DNA from: a virus
Length of the DNA stretch: 43,351 nucleotides
Virus record (IMG/VR): IMGVR_UViG_3300025732_000081
Coordinates: 1-43,351 of that record
Direction: 5' to 3' (one strand)
Shown: positions 7,797-15,352 of the stretch, piece by piece
How positions within the stretch are numbered: position 1 is the first letter of the stretch
Layout: every line of letters starts with the position of its first letter
Notes under the pieces: model-generated
Told to the model about the DNA's origin: nothing
The model's database searches: none
The model's input: the letters and a program-made list of their open reading frames with translations, nothing else
Program-made: the position numbers and the translations under genes

Positions 7797-7990
7797 TATT
7801 GATCTCCCTTTAGCTTCCGCCGAAACTGCGCAACCTGCTCATCCGTAAACACCATACGCCCCCCCTCACGCTCGCACTCCAGCCGCACGCGAACGCCGTT
7901 GACAAGCAATCCCTTTTTCACCCAGCGGCGGATTGTTGCGGGGTGAGGCTGTCCAGAGAACTGTTGTCGCAGCTTTTTAACGGTAAGCAT
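7796..7990 (-). CDS. Small helix-turn-helix DNA-binding protein
   Basis: A 64-residue protein of the MerR/excisionase-like helix-turn-helix type: MLTVKKLRQQFSG, then PATIRRWVKKGLLVNG as the recognition part, a short wing with RLECEREGGRMVFTDEQV, and a basic C-terminal helix. It is the first gene of a three-gene minus-strand cassette and has a short inverted repeat just upstream (8006-8018), so it probably regulates itself and the cassette. A role as an excisionase is less likely because the integrase is over 20 kb away. Confidence 0.7.
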   Translation of the reverse strand: MLTVKKLRQQFSGQPHPATIRRWVKKGLLVNGVRVRLECEREGGRMVFTDEQVAQFRRKLKGDQ

Positions 7991-8005
7991 CCATAACCTC
8001 GCATG

Positions 8006-8018
8006 TACACCTTGTGTA
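8006..8018. promoter_or_regulatory. Inverted repeat, possible operator of the HTH cassette
   Basis: TACAC (8006-8010), spacer CTT, GTGTA (8014-8018), located 16 bases upstream of the minus-strand start at 7990. Its position in the leader of a small DNA-binding gene suggests autoregulation. The rest of the 7991-8323 stretch has no convincing protein gene; it must hold promoters for both the minus cassette and the capsid gene, but no clear -35/-10 pair was found. Confidence 0.4.
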
Positions 8019-8290
8019 ACAAAACGCGCACTTCAGTGATTTGCAGTCTATATCGCCTCGACTTTCCATCAATCCCGCGTCTAGACTGATCACCACAAAC
8101 CCGCGAAACATCCGCCATAGATATTTTGCGGGCGACAATTCAATTAAGCCGCGTGAGAACCTGACTGCTGTTGCTGTCGATCCATGCGGGCGAAACTCTC
8201 TCGGCTGCTGTTGCACCTGCGAAGTTTCCAACCGTCCAGACCTGTAAACGTGTCTGCGGTGGAAATCGCGTCACAGTGTGTCTGCCGAAC

Positions 8291-8318
8291 TCGGTTCCAT
8301 CGCTCAACAAGGAACCGA
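8291..8318 (+). promoter_or_regulatory. Hairpin masking the capsid-gene Shine-Dalgarno
   Basis: TCGGTTCC (8291-8298) and GGAACCGA (8311-8318) form a perfect eight-base stem around a 12-base loop. The 3' arm contains the AAGGA ribosome site (8309-8313) for the capsid ATG at 8324, so the hairpin would lower translation unless opened by a ribosome or another factor. Confidence 0.5.
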
Positions 8319-8323
8319 ATCCC

Positions 8324-9748
8324 ATGCGAACTCGCGAACAACTCGCGGCTCGGCTCAGTGAACTGCAAACCATTATGCAGGGCATTGTTGCCGCCAATCC
8401 CGTCACTGTGCCGAAAGAAGAACAGGACAAGTTTGACGCTGCTTTGGCTGAAGTTCAGTCGATCAAGACCGAAGAAGCCGAACTGGTCGAAGCCGAAAAG
8501 AAGGCTGCTGCAAACAAGGCTGCTCTGGCGGCAATTCAGCCGATCACCACTCGCACCACGCAAAGTCAAGCGGTGTTTGCTGGCTCACATGCGGACACCG
8601 CCAACGTGACAATCAAGTCCGAAGTAATGACCGCACAGGAAATCGTCACGCGATTTGCGAACTGCCCGGAACGCAAGCCGCTCGATCTGACCGCCAAAAA
8701 CGGCGGATTCCGAACTCTTGGCGAACAGCTTCAGGCAATTGCACAGGCCGGGATCACCAATGGTCGCGGGGAAGATCCTCGCTTGCACTGGGGAAATACG
8801 ACTCCGCAGATGGCCGTGTCCGGTTCTGGTGCCAGCGTCCCCAGCGATGGTGGATTCCTGATCCAACGTGACGTGGCGAACGACTTTACAAGCCGACTGG
8901 TGAGCGATGGGGAAGTGTTGTCGCGAGTCGACACTACGGATATCGGCGCAAACGCGGATCGCCTGACCGTGAATATGGTCGACGAGACCAGTCGCGTTAC
9001 CGGCAGTCGTTGGGGTGGTGTCCAGACCTACTGGGGTGCTGAAGCAGACGCCGCAACCGCGAAGAAGCCGAAGTTTCGCCAAATGGAATTGACGCTGAAG
9101 GACATCATCGGCCTGGCGTACGTGACCGATCGCCTGTTGATGGATGCAAATGCGTTGCAGTCGATTTACACGAAGGCGTTCTCTGAAGAATTCACGTTCG
9201 TCATGGAAGACGGCGTGTTCAACGGAACAGGTGCCGGGCAGATGCTGGGCATCCTAAATTCGAACGCAAAGGTGTCGGTGACTCGCACCACATCGAGCCA
9301 TATCAAATACGAAGATGTGGTCAATATGTGGTCGCGACTGTACGCTCGCAGCCGCAAGGACGCGGTGTGGTTCATTAACCAAGATATTGAGCCAGACCTG
9401 TATGCAATGTCTCTTACCATCGGGACGGCAGGTGTTCCGGTTTACATGCCAGCAGGCGGGTTGAGCGGAAACCAGTACGCAACACTGTACGGTCGCCCTG
9501 TCATCGCGACGGAATACAACGCCAGCCTGGGTACGGTCGGCGACATCGTTCTGGCAGACCTTGGACAGTACGCAATGATCCGCAAGGGTGGATTGCAGTC
9601 TGATTCAAGCATCCATGTGCGATTCATTTACAACGAGTCGACCTTCCGCTGGATCTACCGCACGGACGGACAGCCCAAGTGGACAACGCCTGTCACTCCA
9701 GCCAAGGGCAGCAATACCAAGTCGCCGTTTATCGTTCTTGCAACGTAA
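8324..9748 (+). CDS. Major capsid protein, HK97 fold
   Basis: Main shell subunit, 474 residues from the start at 8324. This start is preferred over an in-frame one at 8171 because it has an AAGGA site and begins with the usual charged helix MRTREQLAARLSELQTIMQG. Residues 1-110 form the coiled-coil delta domain that acts as internal scaffold and is normally removed by the protease. The mature part follows from SGSGASVPSDGGFLIQRDV, with typical segments TYWGAEADAATAKKPKFRQ, LKDIIGLAYVTDRLLMDA and VFNGTGAGQMLGILNS, and ends with RWIYRTDGQPKWTTPVTPAKG. Confidence 0.95.
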   Translation: MRTREQLAARLSELQTIMQGIVAANPVTVPKEEQDKFDAALAEVQSIKTEEAELVEAEKKAAANKAALAAIQPITTRTTQSQAVFAGSHADTANVTIKSEVMTAQEIVTRFANCPERKPLDLTAKNGGFRTLGEQLQAIAQAGITNGRGEDPRLHWGNTTPQMAVSGSGASVPSDGGFLIQRDVANDFTSRLVSDGEVLSRVDTTDIGANADRLTVNMVDETSRVTGSRWGGVQTYWGAEADAATAKKPKFRQMELTLKDIIGLAYVTDRLLMDANALQSIYTKAFSEEFTFVMEDGVFNGTGAGQMLGILNSNAKVSVTRTTSSHIKYEDVVNMWSRLYARSRKDAVWFINQDIEPDLYAMSLTIGTAGVPVYMPAGGLSGNQYATLYGRPVIATEYNASLGTVGDIVLADLGQYAMIRKGGLQSDSSIHVRFIYNESTFRWIYRTDGQPKWTTPVTPAKGSNTKSPFIVLAT

Positions 9749-9763
9749 TTCGGGACGTGAAAC

Positions 9764-9788
9764 AGGGGGCTGGATGTACCGGCCCCCT
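9764..9788 (+). terminator. Strong hairpin after the capsid gene
   Basis: AGGGGGCTGG (9764-9773) pairs with CCGGCCCCCT (9779-9788) across the loop ATGTA, with one G-T pair. It lies 16 bases after the capsid stop. No T-run follows, so it may act as an RNA 3'-end stabiliser or attenuator and not as a full intrinsic terminator. Confidence 0.55.
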
Positions 9789-9826
9789 CTGATTCAACAA
9801 CATTTCTCCCTGATGGAGTTTCGATT

Positions 9827-10303
9827 ATGTCCCTGATGCCTCTTAGTTCGGTCGGGATTTGGGAGATGGGGATTGCCCCTGTCGCCGATTTTGCGGACAC
9901 CACGCAATACACCGACATTTTCAATGCCACCAATTACAAGCAAACGACATTTCTGATCGTGAAGGGTGTTGGAACAACCGGAACCAGCACGATTACCGTG
10001 GAAGCGTGCGACGACACCAGCGGATCGAACGTATCCGCCGTGGCATTCCGATATCGCGCATGCACCACGCTCGATACATGGGGTGCATTGACTGATGCGA
10101 CCAGCAGTGGGTTCACAACCACTGCGGGCAGCAACCAGTTGTACGAAATCGTCGTTGATAACGATGTGCTTGGTGCCAGTGGATACAAGTATCTGCGACT
10201 CAAGATGGTCGAAGTCGTGAACAGCCCGGTTCTTGGTGGTGTACTCGTTCACCTTGGCCAACCACGATACCCACAAGCCACGCAACCCAGCGCGATTGTG
10301 TGA
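9827..10303 (+). CDS. Putative capsid-associated (decoration) protein
   Basis: A 158-residue protein, rich in Thr, Ser, Val and Gly, with an all-beta pattern and no signal peptide. GGAG lies 10 bases before the ATG. It follows the capsid gene between two hairpins, so it can be expressed at its own level. This position is typical for head decoration or head-fibre proteins; the C-terminal VHLGQPRYPQATQPSAIV has the look of small capsid proteins in other tailed phages. The function is by context only. Confidence 0.65.
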   Translation: MSLMPLSSVGIWEMGIAPVADFADTTQYTDIFNATNYKQTTFLIVKGVGTTGTSTITVEACDDTSGSNVSAVAFRYRACTTLDTWGALTDATSSGFTTTAGSNQLYEIVVDNDVLGASGYKYLRLKMVEVVNSPVLGGVLVHLGQPRYPQATQPSAIV

Positions 10304-10316
10304 TATCCAAACGACA

Positions 10317-10344
10317 GCAGGGTGGAATTCCCGCCCTGCTTTTT
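10317..10344 (+). terminator. Intrinsic terminator
   Basis: GCAGGGTGG (10317-10325) and CCGCCCTGC (10331-10339) form a nine-pair stem with one G-T pair and the loop AATTC, followed by five T. It should end many transcripts from the capsid genes before the connector genes. Confidence 0.85.
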
Positions 10345-10387
10345 CATATACGCGGAACCGCCGCGATAACCTTGAAAGGTACGGATC

Positions 10388-10807
10388 ATGCCAGCGACAA
10401 GCGTAAAATCGAAGTGGTCAAGCGGATCACTGGTATTCACGGACAACAGTGACAACTCAGTCCTGACTGTGGGGTCAACCGGGATCACCGCTCACCTCGG
10501 AATCACGACCACGAAGGGTACTGGAACCTGCTCCAGCGACGCCGTAACGATCAACACCACGTCGGGTGTGATTACCACGGAATCGAAGACTACGGCAGCG
10601 GGCGGGACATTCACGATCACTCTGACGAACAGCAAGATTGCTGCGACCAGCGTTGTTCTCGTGAATGCGAACGTTGTTGCCGGAAACGGAACTCCGGTCG
10701 TGGCGTCCATCGTTCCAGGTTCTGGCAGTGCAACAATTGTCGTGCAGAATGTTCACGCATCGGCGGCATTCAATGCGGCATTGAAGCTCATGTTTCTGGT
10801 TCTCTAA
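10388..10807 (+). CDS. Beta-rich virion protein
   Basis: A 139-residue protein made mostly of Thr, Ser, Val, Ala and Gly with a beta-sandwich-like pattern (SGVITTESKTTAAGGTFTIT, IAATSVVLVNANVVAG, GSATIVVQNVHASAAFN). Similar sequences occur in the head-gene clusters of environmental tailed phages. It follows the terminator at 10317-10344 and precedes the connector gene. A role as a capsid decoration or head-fibre protein is likely, but a specific one cannot be named. Confidence 0.6.
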   Translation: MPATSVKSKWSSGSLVFTDNSDNSVLTVGSTGITAHLGITTTKGTGTCSSDAVTINTTSGVITTESKTTAAGGTFTITLTNSKIAATSVVLVNANVVAGNGTPVVASIVPGSGSATIVVQNVHASAAFNAALKLMFLVL

Positions 10808-10822
10808 GAATGGGCGTGACCA

Positions 10823-11656
10823 ATGCTGACAATAAGTGGACGCAAGCCGTTCCGCATGTTGCAACCGGCATGGGAATGCCTCAATCCGCCATCGTCGGAA
10901 CCGATTTCAGTCGCGGAAGCAAAAAAGCATTCCCGCCGTGATGACGTTGACGAAGACGATGAGTGGGCAATTCTGATTAGTTCGGCACGCAATCAGGTTG
11001 AGACTGATGCTCGCCGGGCAATTTGCTGGCAACGATGGAAGCTCATTCTCGACGAATGGCCCGATGTGATCGAAGGATTCATGTGTCCTTTAATCTCGGT
11101 CGAGGCTGTCAAATACTACGATTTCACGACGCCGACAGCGGTTCTCACAACTGTCGACGCGACGACATATACCGTCAGTAAAACGGAACCGTGGCGAGTC
11201 AATCCAGCATTCACAAAATACTGGTTGCCGCCACGCCCACAGCATGGTGCCGTCGAGATCATATTCACGGCTGGCTACCTGGTTCCGTTCACTGCGGCTA
11301 CCAGCGGAACATTGACGTTCACAGACTATACACCAACCAACGGCGATGCATTTCGTCTTTCGAATAGCGGCGGCGAACTTCCGACAGGGCTGTCGAAAAA
11401 CACGACGTACTACGTCATCAACGCCAGTGGATCGACATGCAAACTGTCAACATCGGCTGGCGGTGCGGCGGTGACGATCTCGACAACCGGAGTGGGCCTG
11501 CACTTCCTTGGTGAACTACCAGGGGCGTTGCGGTTGGCGATGCTGAAACACATGGCAACCAACTTTGCTGATCGTGAAGGATCGTCGTCAGCGGCGGATT
11601 GCGAGCGGTCGTACATGCAGTCATTGCGCGCTGTCCAGTATTGGGGAGGCATCTAA
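10823..11656 (+). CDS. Head-tail connector, gp6-like, with inserted beta domain
   Basis: Forms the ring under the portal. Residues about 25-75 (PISVAEAKKHSRRDDVDEDD then WAILISSARNQVETDARRAI) match the HK97 gp6/phiE125 gp8 connector family. The C-terminal helices LPGALRLAMLKHMATNFADREG belong to the same fold. Between them, around residues 152-230, there is an extra beta module (TNGDAFRLSNSGGELPTGL, TTYYVINASGSTCKLSTSAG) of a type seen repeated in phage structural proteins. At 277 residues it is longer than usual gp6 proteins because of that insertion. The start at 10823 is not certain; 10856 is also possible. Confidence 0.8.
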   Translation: MLTISGRKPFRMLQPAWECLNPPSSEPISVAEAKKHSRRDDVDEDDEWAILISSARNQVETDARRAICWQRWKLILDEWPDVIEGFMCPLISVEAVKYYDFTTPTAVLTTVDATTYTVSKTEPWRVNPAFTKYWLPPRPQHGAVEIIFTAGYLVPFTAATSGTLTFTDYTPTNGDAFRLSNSGGELPTGLSKNTTYYVINASGSTCKLSTSAGGAAVTISTTGVGLHFLGELPGALRLAMLKHMATNFADREGSSSAADCERSYMQSLRAVQYWGGI

Positions 11657-12012
11657 TGCTGACTTCAAAACTGTACAACGCGGCGGGCAAGCGAAACAAC
11701 TACCTGACGATTGAACGAGCGACGGACGCGACGGCAAATTCGACGGGCGAAGTGCTGCCGGACTTCAGCGTGTTGTGCAAACGATTCGCATCGGTGAAGC
11801 CCACAAACGGGCGAGAGTTCACAGCAGCGATGACCGTACAGCCGATGTTGCATTCGATCTTGGAACTGCCCTACGACTCAACAACATCAACCATTACTCC
11901 ACGCGACAGGGTTGTGATGGGATCGCGCACGCTGAACATCGCGGCGGTTTTTAACGAGAACCAGAACAACGAAAAAATCATCCTCTGGATCATTGAACCA
12001 GTGGCGACATAA
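11656..12012 (+). CDS. Head closure / head-tail joining protein
   Basis: A 118-residue protein. The start at 11656 overlaps the connector stop (TAATG) and has GGGGAGG upstream. The sequence starts MLTSKLYNAAGKRNN, and the rest (DFSVLCKRFASVKPTNGREF, ITPRDRVVMGSRTLNIAAVF, then a final beta strand) fits the small beta-barrel head-tail joining proteins of SPP1 gp16/HK97 gp7 type. The position after a gp6-like connector and before a gp10-like protein agrees. It probably closes the channel under the connector ring. Confidence 0.75.
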   Translation: MLTSKLYNAAGKRNNYLTIERATDATANSTGEVLPDFSVLCKRFASVKPTNGREFTAAMTVQPMLHSILELPYDSTTSTITPRDRVVMGSRTLNIAAVFNENQNNEKIILWIIEPVAT

Positions 12013-12020
12013 GGTGGTGA

Positions 12021-12674
12021 ATGATGGCGGTATTTGACTCAACGGAAGATGTAGTCGTTCAGGGCCGGTTGATCCTGCGCGGAGCAGTCGGAACGCGGCT
12101 TGGCGGCGTCCTCATTGACCCGTCAGAGCAAGTCATCTCCACGAGCGTTGTTCATCCGATCAAATGGACGGACTGGCGCGAGAATGGAACTAGCACGGAA
12201 TACGCCACAAACCTACCAGGCGCGGGAACGTCGACACATCTCGGTCTGTATGGCGGAACTCACGGAACCAGTCAGCCGATTATCGCAACGGGCGACTTCA
12301 AGACAGCGACGATTAGCCGCAAAGCTCGGGCGATGGTTGTTCTACCGGATCGGTACGTCGCGGCAAGTGCTGTCACGCTGCGGTTTGGCGCGGGGATGCT
12401 GACAACTGTCGCGGATACGTCTTGCACGCTGACGGTCACGGCATATCGCATTGGCAAAGATTACACGATTGGTTCGCAGTTGGTGACGACAGGGGCCACG
12501 ACAATCAACTCGCTGACCGCATCGAATAAGTCGTACTCACTGACATCCACCACGCTGAATCCCGGCGATGTTCTCGACGTACTTATCACGATTGCAGGGG
12601 TCGATGCGGCAACAGGAACAGCGGTGAACGCGGCGATTTTCGGAGCGGATTTGCTGTGCAGTATCCAAGGCTAA
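12021..12674 (+). CDS. Beta-rich structural protein of unknown role
   Basis: A 217-residue protein with start MMAVFDSTEDVVVQGRLILRGA and a long run of beta strands rich in Thr and Ala, ending in FGADLLCSIQG. An AAGGTGG site precedes the start. It is placed inside the connector/neck gene set, between head closure and the gp10-like protein, where many phages have no gene, so it may be a neck-associated or virion surface protein. No family was recognised, and no signal peptide or membrane part is visible. Confidence 0.55.
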   Translation: MMAVFDSTEDVVVQGRLILRGAVGTRLGGVLIDPSEQVISTSVVHPIKWTDWRENGTSTEYATNLPGAGTSTHLGLYGGTHGTSQPIIATGDFKTATISRKARAMVVLPDRYVAASAVTLRFGAGMLTTVADTSCTLTVTAYRIGKDYTIGSQLVTTGATTINSLTASNKSYSLTSTTLNPGDVLDVLITIAGVDAATGTAVNAAIFGADLLCSIQG

Positions 12675-12680
12675 TTTGAC

Positions 12681-13340
12681 ATGAGCCTCAAATACCAGGC
12701 ACTGATGACCGGCGAGAAAGAACTACTGGCGTTGCTGGGGGAACTGCCCGAACGCGTCCAGAACAGAGTCTTTCGTTTCGCGGGTCGCAAGGCTGGTAAT
12801 GCAGTTGCCAAACGTGCGGGAGAATTGTCACCGCGACGAAGGACCAACGTACACGGACCACGAACACAACGACATCTGGCGGATTCGTTCATCAATAAGC
12901 AAAAGGTTTATCGGGCGTCGGAAACGACAGTGAATATCGTCGGTGGTCAGACCGGGGCGATGGGGCACAACAAGATCAATCATCTAGTCGAGTTTGGGAC
13001 TAACGACAGGTACACGGGACGCAGAACGGTGTACCGGAGAACGCCACCAGTCTGGATTACCAGAAATCGGAAAGTGAAAACCGCATCGGGAGGCGTCAGG
13101 ACTATTAAGGAGCGAGTGTTAAAGGGAGGAAAGAAGTCTCTCGAAAGCACACGCGCGGAATATATCCGGCAGAGAACTGCAAGAAAGCAAAGTATCGGGC
13201 GAGAGATGTTTCGCGGACGAATGCCAGCGTTCCATCAACTGGAACGTGCCGTGGCAGAGACAAACGTATCGCAGATTTTCGAGAACGAGATTCGAGCAGG
13301 TTTGCAGCGTATCGCAGACCGTGCAGCAAAAGCAGGTTGA
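12681..13340 (+). CDS. HK97 gp10-like neck/tail completion protein
   Basis: A 219-residue basic protein. The helical N-terminal half (LLALLGELPERVQNRVFRFA, then AVAKRAGELSPRRR), the HLVEFGT motif near residue 103, and the late RMPAFHQLERAV match the HK97-gp10 family, which helps join head and tail. A lysine/arginine-rich insertion (about residues 120-165) makes it longer than the usual 130-160 residues. It is followed by a 68-base gap and the tail terminator gene. Confidence 0.8.
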   Translation: MSLKYQALMTGEKELLALLGELPERVQNRVFRFAGRKAGNAVAKRAGELSPRRRTNVHGPRTQRHLADSFINKQKVYRASETTVNIVGGQTGAMGHNKINHLVEFGTNDRYTGRRTVYRRTPPVWITRNRKVKTASGGVRTIKERVLKGGKKSLESTRAEYIRQRTARKQSIGREMFRGRMPAFHQLERAVAETNVSQIFENEIRAGLQRIADRAAKAG

Positions 13341-13408
13341 TTCCATATCGAGCCAGTCGGGAAACCGCCGTGTTCGTATGACGAATCAGTATTGAGGATG
13401 TGTGGGAC

Positions 13409-13849
13409 ATGATCGCAGCCAGTGCCGTTGTCTGGAAGCTAAAGAGCGTATCCGCGATTAACTCGGTCGTGAGCACACGCATTTACCCAGGACGAGCACC
13501 ACAAGGCGCGACACTCCCGTACATCTGCGTGGATCGACCTCCCGGCCAAACACCATTGGCGAAGTTCTCCACAGGGACCGGAAGTCTCCGCAAAACTCCC
13601 GTCAGCGTGTTCTGTTTCGGCGATCAGACCACGGGCGGCATCAAACAGGCTGGCGAACTGGTTGAACTCGTTCGCGCCGCACTCTGCCCAACATCTGGCG
13701 TCACAGCATCGGTCCAGTGGAATGGAACGTGGATCGACCATTGCACGGACAACGGATCTTACGAGCACATCGAAAACCCACAGGACGGCGGCGAAGTCGG
13801 ATGGCGAGCAATGGCTATCGACATCGACGTATTCCACCTGAATTGCTGA
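13409..13849 (+). CDS. Tail terminator / tail completion protein, DUF3168-like
   Basis: Caps the tail tube at the head-proximal end. The 146-residue protein has RIYPGRAPQGATLPYICVDR near the N-terminus, the hallmark of DUF3168 tail completion proteins, then a beta strand VSVFCFGDQ, a helix (QAGELVELVRAALC) and a terminal strand. The ATG at 13409 is preferred because GAGGA lies 10 bases upstream; a GTG at 13400 is also in frame. Gene order (gp10-like, DUF3168, tail tube) supports the call. Confidence 0.8.
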   Translation: MIAASAVVWKLKSVSAINSVVSTRIYPGRAPQGATLPYICVDRPPGQTPLAKFSTGTGSLRKTPVSVFCFGDQTTGGIKQAGELVELVRAALCPTSGVTASVQWNGTWIDHCTDNGSYEHIENPQDGGEVGWRAMAIDIDVFHLNC

Positions 13850-13859
13850 AGGAATGATC

Positions 13860-14060
13860 ATGTTACTCGCACACGCAAAAGCATTGGCAGCGGCGGAAGT
13901 GATTCGCGACGGCGTGACTTTTCCGAAGAATGGACCGTTCACGGATGAGCAACTTGCCGCTGAAGATTGGGAGCCGGTTCGTGCGGAATTGGTGCCGCCA
14001 ACACCACCGGAAGATTGCGGGTGTGCTCCAGAACCGGCAGCACCACCGAAAAAGAAGTGA
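13860..14060 (+). CDS. Small hypothetical tail-module protein
   Basis: A 66-residue protein from ATG 13860, chosen because AAGGA precedes it at proper spacing; an ATG six bases earlier is too close to that site. The N-terminal half has RDGVTFPKNGPFTDEQLAAE, a pattern found in small Mu- and lambda-like tail-region proteins. The second half is rich in Pro with two cysteines (DCGCAPEP) and ends in KKK. It lies between the tail terminator and the tail tube genes. Function unknown. Confidence 0.55.
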   Translation: MLLAHAKALAAAEVIRDGVTFPKNGPFTDEQLAAEDWEPVRAELVPPTPPEDCGCAPEPAAPPKKK

Positions 14061-14072
14061 GATCAATTTCGT

Positions 14073-14128
14073 CTCCGTTGCGGAGGGTCGGGATCACGGT
14101 TCGCTACCGCCCGACTTCCGCAGTGGAG
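14073..14128 (+). promoter_or_regulatory. Long bulged hairpin before the tail tube gene
   Basis: Nearly continuous helix: CTCC (14073-14076)/GGAG (14125-14128), tandem G-T pairs, TGCGGA (14079-14084)/TCCGCA (14117-14122), GTCGGG (14087-14092)/CCCGAC (14110-14115) and CGGT (14097-14100)/ACCG (14106-14109), with loop TCGCT. No T-run follows, so it is probably an RNA-stability or processing element setting the level of the abundant tail tube message. Confidence 0.55.
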
Positions 14129-14175
14129 GTTTCAACAAGTCGATACCGCAACGGGGATCATGAAAGGGATTCCCA

Positions 14176-14628
14176 ATGACCGCTCAAGCATTCGCGCCGG
14201 GAACGATGTACGGCATCGCGGCGGCACTGACAACCAACTCGACGATGATCGGACCAATTGTCGGTATCGACACTCCACCGGAAATGAGCCGGGAAGCTAT
14301 CGATACCACGCATTCCGGTTCAACGAACGGCTGGATGACGTGCATTCCCGGCAACAAGATCAACCCTGGTGAAATCGCCATTACCTGTCAATTCAGTACG
14401 CAGTTGGACTATGCGTCACTGTTTCTGGCGGGATGCGACACGATCACGATCACGTTCCCGAAACGAGCGACAACATGCGGTGCTTCGTTACCAGGAACTG
14501 CGGCAACATGGTCGTCCGCGTGTGTGATGACCAAGGTGTCGCCGAAGTGGGAATTTGAAAACCTCGCGGTGGTCACGCTGACATTCAAATTGTCGGGCGC
14601 ACCGACATACGTTGCTGCTGCTGTCTGA
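14176..14628 (+). CDS. Major tail (tube) protein
   Basis: A 150-residue protein that should polymerise into the tail tube. It sits directly before the G/GT chaperones and has an AAAGGG site. The sequence pattern matches siphovirus tube proteins: a flexible N-terminus, PPEMSREAIDTTHSGSTNGW resembling the region with a conserved helix, and NPGEIAITCQFSTQLDYASL, then final strands (WEFENLAVVTLTFKLSGAP). The call rests on position and pattern together. Confidence 0.8.
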   Translation: MTAQAFAPGTMYGIAAALTTNSTMIGPIVGIDTPPEMSREAIDTTHSGSTNGWMTCIPGNKINPGEIAITCQFSTQLDYASLFLAGCDTITITFPKRATTCGASLPGTAATWSSACVMTKVSPKWEFENLAVVTLTFKLSGAPTYVAAAV

Positions 14629-14705
14629 TGTTATTGGCTGGTTGTGCGCGTCACGGATTTTCCCGCCGCGCACCGCTGGCAACTCTTATTGAAGGAACTT
14701 GCGGA

Positions 14706-15104
14706 ATGGCTCTCTTGACCAAGGAATTGATTGTTGCCACGAACGATGCCGTTGATGACATCGTATCGGTTCCAGAATGGGGCGGTGACGTTCGCGTAAG
14801 GTCGCTTTCTGGTGCCGAACGAACTGAACTGCGACTGAAAGGTGAAGTCGCTCCATCGTGGGACGCAATGGTGTGCGCTCTCGGCATCATTGATGAGAAG
14901 GGCGTAAACCTCTTTACCGTCACTGAAACAATCACTTTGGCTAAGAAGCATCCGCTGGTTCTCGAACGCATCGCGCAGCGCATCCTTGAACTGTCGACGT
15001 TGACAGCGGAGGCACGAGCAGAGGCGGCAAAAAAGCGAGCATCGACCCAGACTTCGGATGGTGGTTCTTCTTCGCTCGAACAATCAACACCGGGTACGGA
15101 ATGA
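14706..15104 (+). CDS. Tail assembly chaperone, G-like
   Basis: A 132-residue protein expected to bind the tape measure protein before tail tube polymerisation. The start at 14706 has GAAGGAA upstream; an in-frame start at 14628 gives an unlikely N-terminus. It begins MALLTKELIVATNDAVDDIV, has VRVRSLSGAERTELRLKG, and ends in a low-complexity tail after AEAAKKRAS. An A AAA AAG slippery site in the correct phase at 15029-15035 lets some ribosomes shift to the -1 frame and join this protein to the next reading frame, as in lambda G/GT. Confidence 0.8.
   Translation: MALLTKELIVATNDAVDDIVSVPEWGGDVRVRSLSGAERTELRLKGEVAPSWDAMVCALGIIDEKGVNLFTVTETITLAKKHPLVLERIAQRILELSTLTAEARAEAAKKRASTQTSDGGSSSLEQSTPGTE
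15029..15035 (+). promoter_or_regulatory. Programmed -1 ribosomal frameshift site
   Basis: A AAA AAG is read as GCA AAA AAG in the G frame, exactly the phase required for a -1 slip, and is the same heptamer as in E. coli dnaX. The -1 frame is open from here through 15352 (next residues ASIDPDFGWWFFFARTIN, then the T frame). The frameshift is inferred but the phase and open frame are seen directly. Confidence 0.8.
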
Positions 15105-15352
15105 GGGTCGATCTGCTCAAGGCAAACACGCCGTCATGGCTCTTTGAGCAGTGGAAGATTGCCTACGACCTTGAACCGTGGGGCGACGACTGGTTGCAGA
15201 CAGGCGTAATTGCCCATGCAGCGTGTCAGCCACACATCAAGAAACGAATGAATGTCGAGGACTTCATGCCGAACCACAAACGGAATGTCGGACTCACGGA
15301 CGCGGCACAGGTTGAACGACTTCTGGCGGGAATGTGCGGAGTGGCGGTATGA
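15101..15352 (+). CDS. T part of tail assembly chaperone GT
   Basis: Second chaperone frame. If it started independently it would use ATG 15101 (overlapping the G stop as ATGA) and make 83 residues. More likely it is made as a G-T fusion of about 215 residues through the frameshift at 15029-15035, since the frame is open upstream of 15101. The sequence SWLFEQWKIAYDLEPWGDDW is characteristic of the GpT-like domain of tail chaperones (DUF4035-like). Its last bases overlap the tape measure start in ATGA. Confidence 0.75.
   Translation: MRVDLLKANTPSWLFEQWKIAYDLEPWGDDWLQTGVIAHAACQPHIKKRMNVEDFMPNHKRNVGLTDAAQVERLLAGMCGVAV

Noticed and set aside
7977-8231. Minus-strand frame of 84 residues upstream of the HTH gene
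   Set aside because: It overlaps the HTH gene start in another frame, lacks a ribosome site, and covers the likely regulatory region with the inverted repeat.
10823-12674. Tail-fibre or adhesin function for the Thr-rich beta proteins
   Set aside because: They lie in the connector/neck gene set before the tail tube, so a host-binding fibre role is unlikely on the basis of position.
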